Of a stretch of DNA of 64,000 nt, positions 36,255 to 49,395 are shown in pieces. The DNA is taken from the NCBI RefSeq assembly GCF_001667145.1, contig NZ_LZIF01000075.1, positions 1-64,000 of the forward strand. Direction: 5' to 3'. The first letter of the stretch is position 1. Each line of letters starts with the position of its first letter. This DNA comes from Mycobacterium sp. 852002-51971_SCH5477799-a (GTDB taxonomy: Bacteria; Actinomycetota; Actinomycetes; Mycobacteriales; Mycobacteriaceae). Position numbers and translations under genes: made by a program. The notes under the pieces were generated by a model that had not been told where the DNA came from, did not search any database, and saw nothing but the letters and a program-made list of their open reading frames with translations.

Positions 36255-36980
36255 CTAGCCCGGCAGTCCCGGCGGCTTGAGCGCGGCGAATTCGTCGGTC
36301 ACCCGCAGCGCCGCGTCGGTGAACCGATACAGCGCCGCCGGGCGTCCGCCGCTGCGCCCGGATTGAGCGATGGTGCCGGTCGCCGTGATCACCCCGCGCC
36401 GGCCCAGCACTCGCTGCAGGTTTGTCGCGTCGACCTGATAGCCCAGGGCGGCGCCGTAGATGTCGCGCAGCGTCGAGAGCGCGAATTCCCTTGGTGCCAA
36501 AGCGAAGCCGATGTTGGTATAGGACAGCTTGGCGATCAGCCGGGTGCGGGCGTTGTCCACCATCTGACCGTGGTCGAAGGCCATCGGCGGTAGGGCGTTG
36601 ACCGGATGCCAGCGGGTGTCCGGCGGCAGCTCGGGGCTGGCGGGAGAGGGCACCAACCCCAGGAAGGTCGACGCGATCACCCGGGTGTCCGGCACTCGGT
36701 GCGGGTCGGAGAAGACCGCGAGCTGTTCCAGGTGCGCCAGCTCTTTGAGGTCGACCTTCTCGGCCAGTTGCCGCCGAACGGAGGTGATCATGTCCTCGTC
36801 ATCGCGCAGCTGCCCGCCCGGCAGTGACCACTTGTCCTGTTGCGGCTCCCTGGCGCGCTGCCATAACAGCACGTTCAGCTGCGGTTTCGCGGTGTGGCGT
36901 CCCCTCGTAATCTGTTCGGTCACTCCGCGAACCTGGAACACGACCGCGAGCACTTCGTGGGCGGTGCTACCATGGGCCAT
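36255..36980 (-). CDS. nrtR: NrtR-type NUDIX transcriptional regulator of NAD synthesis (Rv1593c-like)
   Basis: A 241-residue protein with an N-terminal NUDIX domain and a C-terminal winged helix (about 160-240, [34 protein letters not shown]). The NUDIX box region ([20 protein letters not shown], then AEKVDL) lacks the full catalytic REUXEE set, as expected for a regulator that senses ADP-ribose or NAD. ATG 36980 faces nadA over 46 bases with a 23-base palindrome between. It should repress nadABC and itself. Confidence 0.88.
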   Translation of the reverse strand: MAHGSTAHEVLAVVFQVRGVTEQITRGRHTAKPQLNVLLWQRAREPQQDKWSLPGGQLRDDEDMITSVRRQLAEKVDLKELAHLEQLAVFSDPHRVPDTRVIASTFLGLVPSPASPELPPDTRWHPVNALPPMAFDHGQMVDNARTRLIAKLSYTNIGFALAPREFALSTLRDIYGAALGYQVDATNLQRVLGRRGVITATGTIAQSGRSGGRPAALYRFTDAALRVTDEFAALKPPGLPG

Positions 36981-37003
36981 GTTTTCGATTATAAGTCGAA
37001 AAC
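36981..37003. promoter_or_regulatory. NrtR operator
   Basis: A 23-base inverted repeat with 8-base arms GTTTTCGA and TCGAAAAC around a 7-base AT-rich centre, starting right at the nrtR start codon and ending 23 bases before nadA. Both promoters must lie in or beside it. Confidence 0.85.
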
Positions 37004-37026
37004 CTCCTGCGCCGAAAGGAGCCGCC

Positions 37027-38076
37027 ATGACGGTTGTCAATCGCATGGACTCGCTCGCCGAAAGCATGGTTGCCGACATCACGAATTCATCCACCGGGTA
37101 CGCCGGTGTGGCCGGTGATGAGCAATGGGCCGCCGAGGTTCGCCGCCTGGCCAAACTGCGCGGCGCCACCGTACTGGCGCACAACTACCAGCTGCCCGAG
37201 ATCCAGGACGTCGCCGATCACGTGGGCGACTCGTTGGCGCTCTCGCGGATCGCCGCCGAGGCGCCCGAGGACACCATCGTGTTCTGCGGTGTGCACTTCA
37301 TGGCCGAGACCGCCAAGATCCTGAGCCCCGACAAGACGGTGCTCATCCCGGATCAGCGCGCCGGGTGCTCGCTGGCGGACTCGATCACCGCCGACGAACT
37401 GCGCGCCTGGAAGGACGAACACCCCGGAGCGGTCGTCGTTTCCTACGTCAACACCACCGCGGCAGTCAAAGCGCTCACCGACGTCTGCTGCACCTCGTCA
37501 AATGCCGTCGAGGTCGTCGAGTCCATCGACCCGGACCGCGAGGTGCTGTTCTGCCCGGATCAATTCCTCGGCGCCCACGTACGTCGGATGACCGGCCGCG
37601 AGAACCTGCATGTGTGGGCGGGCGAGTGTCACGTGCACGCCGGGATCAACGGCGACGAACTCAATGACCAGGCCCGCGCCAATCCCGATGCCGAGCTTTT
37701 TGTGCACCCCGAATGTGGTTGCGCCACTTCGGCGCTGTATCTCGCGGGCGAGGGCGCCTTCCCGTCGGACCGGGTGAAGATCCTTTCCACCGGCGGCATG
37801 CTGGAGGCCGCCAATCAGACCAACGCGCGCAAGGTGCTGGTGGCCACCGAGGTCGGCATGCTGTACCAATTGCGCCGGGCCGCACCGCAAGTCGACTTCC
37901 GCGCGGTCAACGACCGGGCGTCCTGCAAGTTCATGAAGATGATCACCCCGGCCGCGCTGCTGCGCTGCCTCGTCGAGGGGGCCGACGAAGTCGATGTCGC
38001 CCCCGATATCGCCGCCGCCGGGCGGCGCAGCGTGCAGCGGATGATCGAAATCGGGCAGCCGGGCGGTGGCGAATGA
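37027..38076 (+). CDS. nadA: Quinolinate synthase A
   Basis: A 349-residue Fe-S enzyme that condenses iminoaspartate with dihydroxyacetone phosphate to quinolinate. Cluster cysteines are in [21 protein letters not shown] and [14 protein letters not shown] 37027 has AAAGGA 6 bases before, and the length equals that of Rv1594. The stop overlaps nadB (ATGA). Confidence 0.97.
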   Translation: MTVVNRMDSLAESMVADITNSSTGYAGVAGDEQWAAEVRRLAKLRGATVLAHNYQLPEIQDVADHVGDSLALSRIAAEAPEDTIVFCGVHFMAETAKILSPDKTVLIPDQRAGCSLADSITADELRAWKDEHPGAVVVSYVNTTAAVKALTDVCCTSSNAVEVVESIDPDREVLFCPDQFLGAHVRRMTGRENLHVWAGECHVHAGINGDELNDQARANPDAELFVHPECGCATSALYLAGEGAFPSDRVKILSTGGMLEAANQTNARKVLVATEVGMLYQLRRAAPQVDFRAVNDRASCKFMKMITPAALLRCLVEGADEVDVAPDIAAAGRRSVQRMIEIGQPGGGE

Positions 38077-39653
38077 CCGCCCACCCCCAGTGGACGCACA
38101 GCGCCGATGTCGTCGTCATCGGCACCGGCGTCGCTGGACTGGCCGCCGCGCTGGCTGCCCATCGCGCCGGGCGCAGCGTCGTGGTGCTGAGCAAGGCCGA
38201 GGCGGCTCGCGGGGCGACCGCTACGCATTACGCGCAGGGTGGCATCGCCGTCGTGCTGCCCGACAATGACGACTCGGTGGAAGCCCATGTCGCCGACACC
38301 GTGGTCGCGGGCGCGGGGTTGTGCGATCCCGAGGCGGTCTATTCGATCGTCGCCGACGGATACGCGGCGGTGGCCGAATTGGTCGGCGACGGAGCACGAT
38401 TCGATGAATCGGCGCCCGGCAAGTGGGCGCTGACCCGCGAGGGTGGACACTCCAGGCGCCGCATCGTCCATGCCGGCGGCGACGCCACCGGCGCCGAAGT
38501 GCAGCGCGCCCTCGACCATGCCGCGCGGATGCTGGACATCCGCACCGGCAATGTCGCGCTGCGGATCCTGCGCGACGACGCCGCGGTGACCGGGGTCCTG
38601 GTCGGCACCCCGAACGGGTGCGGAATCATCAGCGCGCCTTCGGTGATCCTGGCCTCCGGCGGCCTCGGGCACCTGTACGGCGCAACCACCAACCCCGAGG
38701 GCTCCACCGGCGATGGACTCGCGCTGGGCTTGTGGGCCGGTGTCGCGGTCAGCGATCTCGAGTTCATCCAGTTTCACCCCACAATGCTCTTCGTCTGCGG
38801 CGCCGCCGCTGGCCGGCGTCCGCTGGTCACCGAGGCCATCCGTGGTGAGGGGGCGAAACTAATTGACTCTCAAGGTGATTCGGTGACCGCCGGTGTTCAT
38901 CCGATGGGAGATCTGGCACCCCGCGACGTCGTCGCCGCGGCCATCGACGCCCGGTTGAAGGCCACCGGCGACGCCTGCGTTTACCTCGATGCCCGCCACA
39001 TCGGCGACTTCGCCAACCGGTTCCCGACGGTGACGGCCGCCTGCCGGGCCGCCGGCATCGATCCCGTCCGGCAACCCATTCCGGTCGTCCCCGGGGCGCA
39101 CTACAGCTGTGGCGGCATCGTCACCGATGTGTACGGCCAAACCGAGCTGCCCGGGCTGTTCGCCGCGGGCGAGGTGGCACGCACCGGACTGCACGGAGCC
39201 AACCGGCTGGCGTCCAACAGCCTGCTCGAGGGTTTGGTGGTCGGCGGGCGGGCCGGCAAATCGGCGGCCGCGCATGCCGCTACGACCGGGCGCGTGCACG
39301 CCGCCGCGCCCGAGCCAGTCGTGCACACCGCGCCCGAACGCGACGAACTGCAGCGCGCGATGAGCCGCGACGCTTCGGTGGTGCGCGACGCCGCTGGGCT
39401 GACCCGGCTGTCCACCGCGCTGTCGGAGGCGCAGATCCGCCGGGTGTCCGGCCGTCGCGACTTCGAGGATGTCGCGCTGGCTGTCGCCGCCCGCGCGGTT
39501 ACCGCCGCCGCCCTGGCCCGCACCGAGAGCCGGGGCTGTCACCATCGCGCGGAATACCCGCAGACCGCATCCGAGCTGGGACGCAGCAACGTGCTGCGCC
39601 TGGCCGACGACCAGGACGCCGTGCTGGTGGAGGCGTTGGCGGCGGTCGTATGA
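38073..39653 (+). CDS. nadB: L-aspartate oxidase
   Basis: A 526-residue flavoprotein that oxidises aspartate to iminoaspartate for NadA. FAD motif [20 protein letters not shown] at the N-terminus; [18 protein letters not shown] and [10 protein letters not shown] are succinate dehydrogenase/fumarate reductase family signatures; [18 protein letters not shown] lies near the C-terminal third. Starts inside the nadA stop (ATGA), ends overlapping nadC. Confidence 0.97.
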   Translation: MTAHPQWTHSADVVVIGTGVAGLAAALAAHRAGRSVVVLSKAEAARGATATHYAQGGIAVVLPDNDDSVEAHVADTVVAGAGLCDPEAVYSIVADGYAAVAELVGDGARFDESAPGKWALTREGGHSRRRIVHAGGDATGAEVQRALDHAARMLDIRTGNVALRILRDDAAVTGVLVGTPNGCGIISAPSVILASGGLGHLYGATTNPEGSTGDGLALGLWAGVAVSDLEFIQFHPTMLFVCGAAAGRRPLVTEAIRGEGAKLIDSQGDSVTAGVHPMGDLAPRDVVAAAIDARLKATGDACVYLDARHIGDFANRFPTVTAACRAAGIDPVRQPIPVVPGAHYSCGGIVTDVYGQTELPGLFAAGEVARTGLHGANRLASNSLLEGLVVGGRAGKSAAAHAATTGRVHAAAPEPVVHTAPERDELQRAMSRDASVVRDAAGLTRLSTALSEAQIRRVSGRRDFEDVALAVAARAVTAAALARTESRGCHHRAEYPQTASELGRSNVLRLADDQDAVLVEALAAVV

Positions 39654-40510
39654 CCACGATGTCCGACTGCGAAGTGACCGCGGCGCGCGAAATCATCAAG
39701 CTCGGCCTGGCCGAGGACCTGCGTTATGGCCCCGATGTCACCACCCTGGCGACGGTGCCCGCCGAAACGATTGCGACCGCGGCCATGGTGCCTCGCGAGC
39801 CGGGCGTGATCGCCGGCATCGACATCGCTTTGCTGGTGCTCGACGAGGTCCTCGGTGCTCGCGGCTACGAGGTGATCGACCGCGTCGAAGACGGGGCCCA
39901 CTTGGAGCCGGGTCAGCCGGCGCTGACGCTGCAAGCCGAAGCCCGTGGCCTGCTGACCGCCGAGCGGACCATGCTCAACCTGATCTGCCACCTGTCCGGA
40001 ATCGCCACCACGACGGCGCACTGGGTGGACGCGGTGCAGGGCACGAAGGCGAAGGTGCGCGATACCCGCAAGACCCTGCCCGGCCTGCGCGCCTTGCAGA
40101 AATACGCGGTCCGGGTCGGTGGCGGCGTGAACCACCGGCTGGGGCTCGGCGACGCGGCCCTGATCAAGGACAACCACGTGGTGGCCGCGGGCTCGGTGGT
40201 CGACGCGCTGCGTGCTGTGCGCGACGCGGCACCGGATCTGCCTTGCGAGGTAGAAGTGGATTCACTCGAGCAGCTGGACGAGGTCCTGCCCGAAAAGCCC
40301 GAGCTGGTCCTGCTGGACAACTTCCCGGTGTGGCAGACGCAGATGGCGGTGCAGCGCCGCGACGCGCGCGCACCGGCCGTGCTGCTCGAATCGTCGGGCG
40401 GCCTCAGCCTGGAGAATGCGGCCGCCTACGCCGCGACCGGGGTGGATTATCTGGCCGTCGGCGCCCTGACCCATTCAGTGCGGGCGCTCGACATCGGCCT
40501 CGATATGTAG
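39650..40510 (+). CDS. nadC: Nicotinate-nucleotide pyrophosphorylase
   Basis: A 286-residue quinolinate phosphoribosyltransferase producing nicotinate mononucleotide. Seen: ERTMLNLICHLSGIATTT, RDTRKTLPGLRALQKYAV, GGGVNHRLGLGDAALIKDNH and the ESSGGLSLENAAAYA loop. ATGA overlap with nadB. Last gene of the NAD operon. Confidence 0.97.
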   Translation: MTTMSDCEVTAAREIIKLGLAEDLRYGPDVTTLATVPAETIATAAMVPREPGVIAGIDIALLVLDEVLGARGYEVIDRVEDGAHLEPGQPALTLQAEARGLLTAERTMLNLICHLSGIATTTAHWVDAVQGTKAKVRDTRKTLPGLRALQKYAVRVGGGVNHRLGLGDAALIKDNHVVAAGSVVDALRAVRDAAPDLPCEVEVDSLEQLDEVLPEKPELVLLDNFPVWQTQMAVQRRDARAPAVLLESSGGLSLENAAAYAATGVDYLAVGALTHSVRALDIGLDM

Positions 40511-40528
40511 CCGGCGCTTTCGGGCGCG

Positions 40529-40610
40529 TCGAGTGTGCATCGTGGGCGCCCCGTTCGTCGCGGCTTTGTCGCCGCCCTGAGCGCACACTCAACGCCGTCA
40601 ACGCACACTG
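40529..40610. repeat. GTGTGC/GCACAC repeat cluster between nadC and the Ddn-like gene
   Basis: The 126-base convergent gap contains GAGTGTGCATC at about 40529-40539 and, inverted, GCGCACACTCAACGCC and AACGCACACTGCACG further on. On the minus strand this reads as GTGTGCG units spaced by GTTGACGGCGTTGA. I have seen such units in many mycobacterial gaps. The opposite copies can pair into a long hairpin, so it may act as a terminator. Confidence 0.5.
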
Positions 40611-40636
40611 CACGCCGAGGCGGCGGCCGAAAAGCC

Positions 40637-41050
40637 TCAGGCGATGTCGGCGACGAATACCCCGATCCGGCGCAGCTGCATGCGTGCCATGCCCGGCAGG
40701 CCATCCCCGTCCGAGCCGGCCGGCAGGATCCGCGGGTTGATCAGGTGCACCGTTCGATTGCGGCTGAATTCGACGTCCGCCTGGCCGGCGGCCAGCACAT
40801 TCTTCACCCAGTTCGTCTTGCCGTGGCCCAGCGCGATCGCCAGGGTGTTGCCCTTGCGATAGGGCGTGACGATCGTCTCGTACGCCTTGCCCGAGGTTCG
40901 GCCGCGATGCTTGATCGTCGCTGTCCCGGGCAGGAAGCGGGCGATCGGCTTGAGCGCCGGATTGAAGTATTTGATCTGGAAACGCTCAAACCAGGGCGGG
41001 AAGACCATCGGGACGCCTGGGGCATTGTTGGGGTGATCCTTGGCGGGCAT
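40637..41050 (-). CDS. Deazaflavin (F420)-dependent nitroreductase family protein (Rv1598c-like)
   Basis: A 137-residue split-barrel protein. I chose ATG 41050 ([12 protein letters not shown]), with GGGA upstream, over an open upstream extension. The core is [19 protein letters not shown], then [20 protein letters not shown] and [12 protein letters not shown], which fits the wider Ddn/FDOR family (PF04075). It is divergent from hisD as in M. tuberculosis. Substrate unknown. Confidence 0.82.
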   Translation of the reverse strand: MPAKDHPNNAPGVPMVFPPWFERFQIKYFNPALKPIARFLPGTATIKHRGRTSGKAYETIVTPYRKGNTLAIALGHGKTNWVKNVLAAGQADVEFSRNRTVHLINPRILPAGSDGDGLPGMARMQLRRIGVFVADIA

Positions 41051-41132
41051 GGCGGCTCCCTGAGTCGGCAACGCGGGGTATGGCCTCGATACCGGCACTG
41101 TACCGGTCGGATATCGACTTGAGTTCCTCTGG

Positions 41133-41145
41133 GACAATGGACACC
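41133..41145 (+). promoter_or_regulatory. Possible leaderless promoter of the his operon
   Basis: GACAAT at 41133-41138 resembles a TANNNT -10 with one mismatch and lies 7 bases before the chosen hisD GTG at 41146. No Shine-Dalgarno is visible. The same ATGGACACCGTG context occurs, from memory, upstream of hisD in M. tuberculosis. Confidence 0.35.
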
Positions 41146-44235
<3,090 letters not shown>

Positions 44236-44239
<4 letters not shown>

Positions 44240-44859
44240 CGGCACACAAGAAAGTAGTTGTCCTGGATTACGGCTCGGGCAACCTGCGGTCGGCTCAGCG
44301 CGCCCTCGAGCGGGTCGGTGCGTCGGTCGAGGTGACCGCCGACGCCGATGCGGCGGCCGCCGCCGACGGATTGGTGGTGCCGGGCGTGGGCGCCTATGAG
44401 GCCTGCATGACCGGGCTGCGCAACATCGGCGGCGAGCGCATCATCGCCGAGCGGGTCGCCGCCGGTCGCCCGGTGCTGGGCGTCTGCGTCGGCATGCAGA
44501 TCCTGTTCGCCCGCGGCGTCGAATTCAGTGTGGAGACACAGGGCTGCGGTCAGTGGCCGGGATACGTCACGCGGCTGCAGGCGCCCGTCATCCCGCACAT
44601 GGGCTGGAACGTCGTCGAATCCGGGCCAGGCACCGTGTTGTTCAAGGGGCTCGATGCCGACACCCGGTTCTACTTCGTGCACTCCTACGCCGCGCAGCAG
44701 TGGGAGGGTTCGCCCGATGCGGTGCTGACGTGGGCCGCCCACGAGGGCCCGTTTCTGGCGGCGGTCGAGGACGGGCCGCTGTCGGCCACCCAATTTCACC
44801 CGGAGAAGAGCGGGGACGCCGGCGCGGCCGTGTTGAGCAATTGGGTCCATGGGTTGTGA
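44236..44859 (+). CDS. hisH: Imidazole glycerol phosphate synthase, glutaminase subunit
   Basis: A 207-residue class I glutamine amidotransferase that supplies ammonia to HisF. The nucleophile Cys is in [12 protein letters not shown] and the His-Glu pair in [29 protein letters not shown] opens the protein. GTG start in the hisB stop. An 82-base gap follows before hisA. Confidence 0.97.
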
Positions 44860-44931
44860 AGGGCCTCGCGAAAACGCTCTCTATTAAGCACAAGCCAGGG
44901 ATGCACGTGACGCGTTGCTATCTCGGCACAC

Positions 44932-44937
44932 AGGAGG
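44932..44937 (+). promoter_or_regulatory. Strong ribosome site of hisA
   Basis: AGGAGG lies 4 bases before GTG 44942 and decides this start against an upstream in-frame TTG. It is the strongest Shine-Dalgarno in the operon, in which most genes start by overlap. Confidence 0.8.
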
Positions 44938-44941
44938 AAAT

Positions 44942-45673
44942 GTGTTGATCTTGTTGCCCGCGGTCGACGTGGTCGACGGCCGCGCCGTGCGTCTGGTGCA
45001 AGGTAAGGCGGGCAGTGAAACCGAATACGGTTCGGCGCTGGACGCCGCGCTGACCTGGCAGCGCGACGGTGCCGACTGGATTCATCTGGTCGACCTGGAC
45101 GCGGCGTTCGGACGCGGCTCCAACCGCGAACTTCTCGCCGAGGTGGTCGGCAAGCTCGACGTGCAGGTGGAGCTCTCCGGCGGGATCCGCGACGATGATT
45201 CGCTGGCCGCCGCCCTGGCCACCGGCTGCGCGAGGGTGAACCTGGGCACGGCGGCCCTCGAGAACCCTCAGTGGTGCGCCAGGGCGATCAGCGAACACGG
45301 CGACAAGGTCGCCGTGGGTCTGGACGTGCAGATCGTCGACGGTGAGCACCGGCTACGCGGGCGTGGCTGGGAAACCGACGGGGGCGACCTGTGGGAAGTG
45401 CTGGAACGGCTTGACGGGCAAGGGTGTTCGCGATTCGTGGTCACCGACGTGACCAAGGACGGCACGCTGGGCGGCCCCAATCTGGACTTGCTGGCGTCCG
45501 TCGCCGAACGCACCGACGCCCCGGTGATCGCCTCCGGCGGCGTGTCCAGCCTCGGCGACCTGCGTGCGATCGCCACCCTCACGGACCGCGGGGTCGAGGG
45601 GGCCATCGTCGGCAAGGCCCTCTACGCCGGACGATTCACCTTGCCGCAGGCGCTGGCCGCGGTGGCGGAGTAG
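44942..45673 (+). CDS. priA: Bifunctional phosphoribosyl isomerase A (HisA/TrpF activity)
   Basis: A 243-residue (beta/alpha)8 barrel. Seen: [20 protein letters not shown] with the first catalytic Asp, [13 protein letters not shown], and [20 protein letters not shown] with the second Asp. In actinobacteria this protein serves both histidine and tryptophan synthesis; the trp operon of this window has no trpF, which supports the dual role. hisA is the alternative symbol. Confidence 0.93.
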   Translation: MLILLPAVDVVDGRAVRLVQGKAGSETEYGSALDAALTWQRDGADWIHLVDLDAAFGRGSNRELLAEVVGKLDVQVELSGGIRDDDSLAAALATGCARVNLGTAALENPQWCARAISEHGDKVAVGLDVQIVDGEHRLRGRGWETDGGDLWEVLERLDGQGCSRFVVTDVTKDGTLGGPNLDLLASVAERTDAPVIASGGVSSLGDLRAIATLTDRGVEGAIVGKALYAGRFTLPQALAAVAE

Positions 45674-45679
45674 CGCCGC

Positions 45680-46480
45680 ATGGACGTACACACGCTGGTG
45701 GTCCAGGCGTCGGCGATCCTCGACGACGCCTCCGAGCCGTTCCTTGCCGGTCACCGCGCCGATTCCGCGGTCCGTAAGAAAGGCAACGACTTTGCCACCG
45801 ACGTCGACCTCGCGATCGAACGGCAAGTGGTCGCCGCGCTCGTCGAGGCCACCGGAATCGGCGTGCACGGCGAGGAATTCGGTGGCTCGGCCGTCGACTC
45901 GCCTTGGGTGTGGGTCTTGGATCCCGTCGACGGCACCTTCAACTACGCGGCCGGATCGCCGATGGCCGGCATCCTGCTGGGCCTGCTGCGGCACGGCGAA
46001 CCGGTGGCCGGGCTGACCTGGCTGCCGTTCATGGACCAGCGCTACACCGCGGTGGCGGGCGGCCCGTTGCGCAAGAATGGGGTGCCGCAGCCGCCGCTGA
46101 CGTCCATCGACCTTGCCGACGCCCTGGTCGGTGTCGGGTCGTTCAGCGCGGACGCGCGGGGCAGATTTCCCGGACGCTATCGAATCGCGTTGTTGGAGAA
46201 CCTCAGTCGGGTCTCGTCGCGATTACGTATGCACGGATCCACCGGACTCGACCTTGCGTTCGTCGCCGACGGAATACTCGGTGCGGCAATAAGTTTCGGC
46301 GGCCACGTGTGGGACCACGCCGCCGGAGTCGCGCTGGTGCAGGCCGCCGGTGGCATCGTCACCGATCTGGCCGGCGAGCCCTGGACTCCCGAGTCGGATT
46401 CCGCGGTGGCGGCCGGTCCCGCCGCTCACGCCGAGATCCTCGAAATCCTGCGTGCCACCGGACGACCGGAGGACTACTGA
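45680..46480 (+). CDS. impA: Inositol monophosphatase family protein (Rv1604, ImpA)
   Basis: A 266-residue Mg-dependent phosphatase. Metal motifs: [27 protein letters not shown] and [15 protein letters not shown]. It lies inside the his operon between hisA and hisF (6 bases after hisA, 1 base before hisF). Family members hydrolyse inositol-1-phosphate, needed for mycothiol and phosphatidylinositol; a histidinol-phosphate phosphatase role could also fit the position, since no other such enzyme is seen here. Confidence 0.93.
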   Translation: MDVHTLVVQASAILDDASEPFLAGHRADSAVRKKGNDFATDVDLAIERQVVAALVEATGIGVHGEEFGGSAVDSPWVWVLDPVDGTFNYAAGSPMAGILLGLLRHGEPVAGLTWLPFMDQRYTAVAGGPLRKNGVPQPPLTSIDLADALVGVGSFSADARGRFPGRYRIALLENLSRVSSRLRMHGSTGLDLAFVADGILGAAISFGGHVWDHAAGVALVQAAGGIVTDLAGEPWTPESDSAVAAGPAAHAEILEILRATGRPEDY

Positions 46481-46481
46481 G

Positions 46482-47270
46482 ATGCCCCCTGATCCCAACG
46501 GCCTCGCGGTGCGGGTGATCCCGTGCCTCGACGTCGACGGCGGCCGGGTGGTCAAGGGCGTCAACTTCGAGAACCTCCGGGACGCCGGCGATCCCGTGGA
46601 GCTCGCGGCCGCCTATGACGCCGAAGGCGCCGACGAGCTGACCTTTCTCGATGTGACCGCATCCTCATCGGGGCGGGCCACCATGCTCGATGTGGTGCGG
46701 CGCACCGCCGAGCAGGTCTTCATTCCGCTGACCGTCGGCGGCGGGGTGCGCACCGTGGCCGACGTCGACGTATTGCTGCGCGCGGGCGCCGACAAGGTTT
46801 CCATCAACACCGCCGCGATCGACCGGCCCGAGCTGCTGGCCGAAATGGCGCGGCAGTTCGGCTCTCAATGCATCGTGCTGTCCGTCGATGCCCGCACGGT
46901 GCCGCCGGGCACGGTGCCGACACCATCGGGCTGGGAGGTCACCACCCACGGCGGGCGCCGCGGCACCGGACTCGACGCGGTCGAGTGGGCTTCGCGCGGA
47001 GCCGATCTGGGGGTGGGGGAGATCCTGCTGAACTCGATGGACGCCGACGGCACCAAAGCCGGATTCGACCTGGAGATGCTGCAGGCGGTGCGGTCGGCGG
47101 TCACGGTCCCGGTCATCGCCAGTGGTGGCGCCGGGGCGGCCGAACACTTCGCGCCCGCCATTGCGGCCGGCGCCGATGCGGTGTTGGCGGCCAGCGTGTT
47201 CCACTTCCGGGAGCTGACCATCGGCCAGGTGAAGGCCGCCATGGCCGCAGAAGGGATCACCGTGCGATGA
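46482..47270 (+). CDS. hisF: Imidazole glycerol phosphate synthase, cyclase subunit
   Basis: A 262-residue barrel. Catalytic Asp residues are in [19 protein letters not shown] and [39 protein letters not shown] binds phosphate. It uses ammonia from HisH. Starts 1 base after impA; overlaps hisI by ATGA. Confidence 0.97.
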   Translation: MPPDPNGLAVRVIPCLDVDGGRVVKGVNFENLRDAGDPVELAAAYDAEGADELTFLDVTASSSGRATMLDVVRRTAEQVFIPLTVGGGVRTVADVDVLLRAGADKVSINTAAIDRPELLAEMARQFGSQCIVLSVDARTVPPGTVPTPSGWEVTTHGGRRGTGLDAVEWASRGADLGVGEILLNSMDADGTKAGFDLEMLQAVRSAVTVPVIASGGAGAAEHFAPAIAAGADAVLAASVFHFRELTIGQVKAAMAAEGITVR

Positions 47271-47614
47271 CGCTCGACCCCCAGATTGCCGCGCGGCTCA
47301 AGCGCAATGCCGACGGCCTGTTCACCGCGGTCGCGCAGGAGCACGGCAGCGGCGACGTGCTGATGGTTGCCTGGATGGACGACGCCGCCCTGGCCCGGAC
47401 CCTGGAAACCCGTGAGGCAACCTATTATTCACGGTCCCGCGGCCAGCAGTGGATCAAAGGCGCGACGTCCGGCCACACCCAATACGTCCATTCGGTGCGC
47501 CTGGACTGCGACGGCGACACGGTGCTGCTGACGGTCGACCAGGTCGGCGGGGCCTGCCATACCGGCGACCACAGTTGCTTTGACGCCGACGTGTTGCTGG
47601 CGCCGGAGCGCTGA
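47267..47614 (+). CDS. hisI: Phosphoribosyl-AMP cyclohydrolase
   Basis: A 115-residue zinc enzyme opening the adenine ring of PR-AMP. Zinc Cys in [12 protein letters not shown] and [30 protein letters not shown] is the conserved core. Only the cyclohydrolase domain is present (hisE lies elsewhere, as in other mycobacteria). Last gene of the operon. Confidence 0.97.
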   Translation: MTLDPQIAARLKRNADGLFTAVAQEHGSGDVLMVAWMDDAALARTLETREATYYSRSRGQQWIKGATSGHTQYVHSVRLDCDGDTVLLTVDQVGGACHTGDHSCFDADVLLAPER

Positions 47615-47714
47615 CCTTCACTCGGCAGCGCATCGACTCGGTCGCCAGCGCGCGACGTGTGTAGGGTCACTTTCCGCAGGCGTGGGCTCATCACTTCGAC
47701 AAGAATGGCAGTCA

Positions 47715-48806
47715 ATGTCGAAATGGTCGTCCTGGAACGTCGTCGTGCCGGTGCTTTCCGTTGTCGTGCTGGCATTGATCTGGGGCAAGACGCTCGGTCC
47801 CGTGCTGGTTGGTCTGACGGCGTTGTTTCTCATCGGTGCCGTGGTGGCTGCCGTGCACCACGCGGAGGTGGTCGCACACCGGGTCGGCGAGCCGTTCGGG
47901 TCGTTGGTGCTCGCGGCCGCGGTCACGGTCATCGAGGTAGCCCTGATCGTCGAGCTGATGGCGTCCGGCGGTAACGAGACCGCGACCCTGGCCCGGGACA
48001 CGGCCTTCGCCGCGCTGATGATCACCACCAACGGGATCGCCGGGCTATCGCTGCTGCTCGGTTCGCGGCGCTACGGCGTGACGTTGTTCAACGCCGAAGG
48101 CAGCGGCGCCGCGCTCGCGACGGTGACCACCCTGGCGACTTTGAGTCTGGTGCTGCCCGCGTTCACCACCACCACCGTGGGCAAGGAGTTCTCGCCCGGG
48201 CAGCTTGCCTTCGCCGCGGTCGCCTCGCTGCTGCTCTACCTCGTGTTCGTCTTCACGCAGACCGTGCGGCACCGCGACTTCTTCCTGCCGATCGCGCAGA
48301 AGGGCCAGAAGAGCCTGTTCGCCGACGAAAGCCACGCCGACCCCCCGACCACCCGCGCCGCGCTGACCAGCCTCGCGCTCATGCTCGGCGCGCTGGTGGC
48401 GGTGGTCGGCCTGGCCGAGGAGGAGTCGCCGGCCGTGGAGAGAGCGGTGACCGCGGTCGGCTTCCCGCAGTCGTTCGTGGGCGTGATCATCGCGGCGCTG
48501 GTGCTGCTGCCCGAGACGCTCGCGGCGGTGCGGGCCGCGCGGCAGGGCCGCATCCAGATCAGCTTGAATCTGGCGTACGGGTCTGCGATGGCCAGCATCG
48601 GGCTGACCATCCCGGCGATCGCACTGGCGTCGATATGGCTCAAGGGGCCGCTGGTGCTCGGCCTCGGCGCCATCCAACTGGTATTGCTTGCCCTGACCGT
48701 CGTGATCAGCATGCTGACGGTGGTACCCGGAAGAGCAACCCGCTTGCAGGGCGAGGTGCATCTGGTGCTGCTGGCCGCCTACGTGTTCCTGGCGATCAAC
48801 CCTTGA
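47715..48806 (+). CDS. chaA: ChaA-type calcium (sodium)/proton antiporter
   Basis: A 363-residue membrane protein with about ten to eleven helices of the CaCA superfamily. Two alpha-repeat-like segments are present: AAAVTVIEVALIVELMASGG with NETATLARDTAFAALMITTN, and VGVIIAALVLLPETLAAVRA. ATG 47715 is preceded by a weak purine stretch. It exports calcium, sodium or potassium in exchange for protons. 100 bases after hisI, so it may have its own promoter. Ends 3 bases from the convergent peroxiredoxin gene. Confidence 0.92.
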   Translation: MSKWSSWNVVVPVLSVVVLALIWGKTLGPVLVGLTALFLIGAVVAAVHHAEVVAHRVGEPFGSLVLAAAVTVIEVALIVELMASGGNETATLARDTAFAALMITTNGIAGLSLLLGSRRYGVTLFNAEGSGAALATVTTLATLSLVLPAFTTTTVGKEFSPGQLAFAAVASLLLYLVFVFTQTVRHRDFFLPIAQKGQKSLFADESHADPPTTRAALTSLALMLGALVAVVGLAEEESPAVERAVTAVGFPQSFVGVIIAALVLLPETLAAVRAARQGRIQISLNLAYGSAMASIGLTIPAIALASIWLKGPLVLGLGAIQLVLLALTVVISMLTVVPGRATRLQGEVHLVLLAAYVFLAINP

Positions 48807-48809
48807 CGG

Positions 48810-49268
48810 TTACGCGCGGGACCGCAGCGTCGCCAGCGCCTTATCGGCGTGGCTGTCCATGTTGAACTCGCTGGAGATCACCTCGAGCACCCGGCGGTCG
48901 GTGTCGATGACGAATGTCGTGCGTTTGACCGGCATCAGCTTGCCGAGCAGGCCCCGCTTGACGCCGAACTGGTTGGCGACGATGCCGTCGCTGTCCGACA
49001 GCAGCGGGTAGTCGAACTTCTGCAGGTCGGCGAACTTGGCCTGCTTCTGCACGGCGTCGGCGCTGATGCCCACCCGGTTGGCTCCGACCGCGGCGAATTC
49101 AGCGGCCAGGTCACGGAAATGGCACGCTTCCTTGGTGCAACCGGGCGTCATAGCGGCCGGGTAGAAGAACAGCACGACGGGGCCGCCGGAAAGCAGTTCG
49201 CTGAGCTTGCGCGGGGTCCCGGTCTGATCGGGTAGTTCGAAGTCCGCGACCGCGTCACCAGGTTTCAT
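48810..49268 (-). CDS. bcpB: Bacterioferritin comigratory protein-type peroxiredoxin
   Basis: A 152-residue thiol peroxidase. Peroxidatic and resolving Cys lie five residues apart in MTPGCTKEACHFRD, the atypical PrxQ arrangement; the fold begins VADFELPDQTGTPRKLSELL. I chose ATG 49268 (MKPGDAV): TAGCGT lies 7 bases upstream and could be the -10 of a leaderless transcript, which would exclude the GTG at 49277. Divergent from trpE. Confidence 0.92.
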   Translation of the reverse strand: MKPGDAVADFELPDQTGTPRKLSELLSGGPVVLFFYPAAMTPGCTKEACHFRDLAAEFAAVGANRVGISADAVQKQAKFADLQKFDYPLLSDSDGIVANQFGVKRGLLGKLMPVKRTTFVIDTDRRVLEVISSEFNMDSHADKALATLRSRA

Positions 49269-49395
49269 GGCGGACACGCTACGCCGCCGTCGGCGTCAGG
49301 CTGGCCCGATTGTCTGACTCCTCCTCACCCTGTCCCGGGCTGCATCGTCGTCAGGCTGGGCCGGAGCACAGCAACGCGTCTGGGAGGATGGTTCG

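Noticed and set aside
49278..49395. A trp attenuator with leader peptide before trpE
   Set aside because: No short frame with consecutive Trp codons and no alternative hairpins were found.
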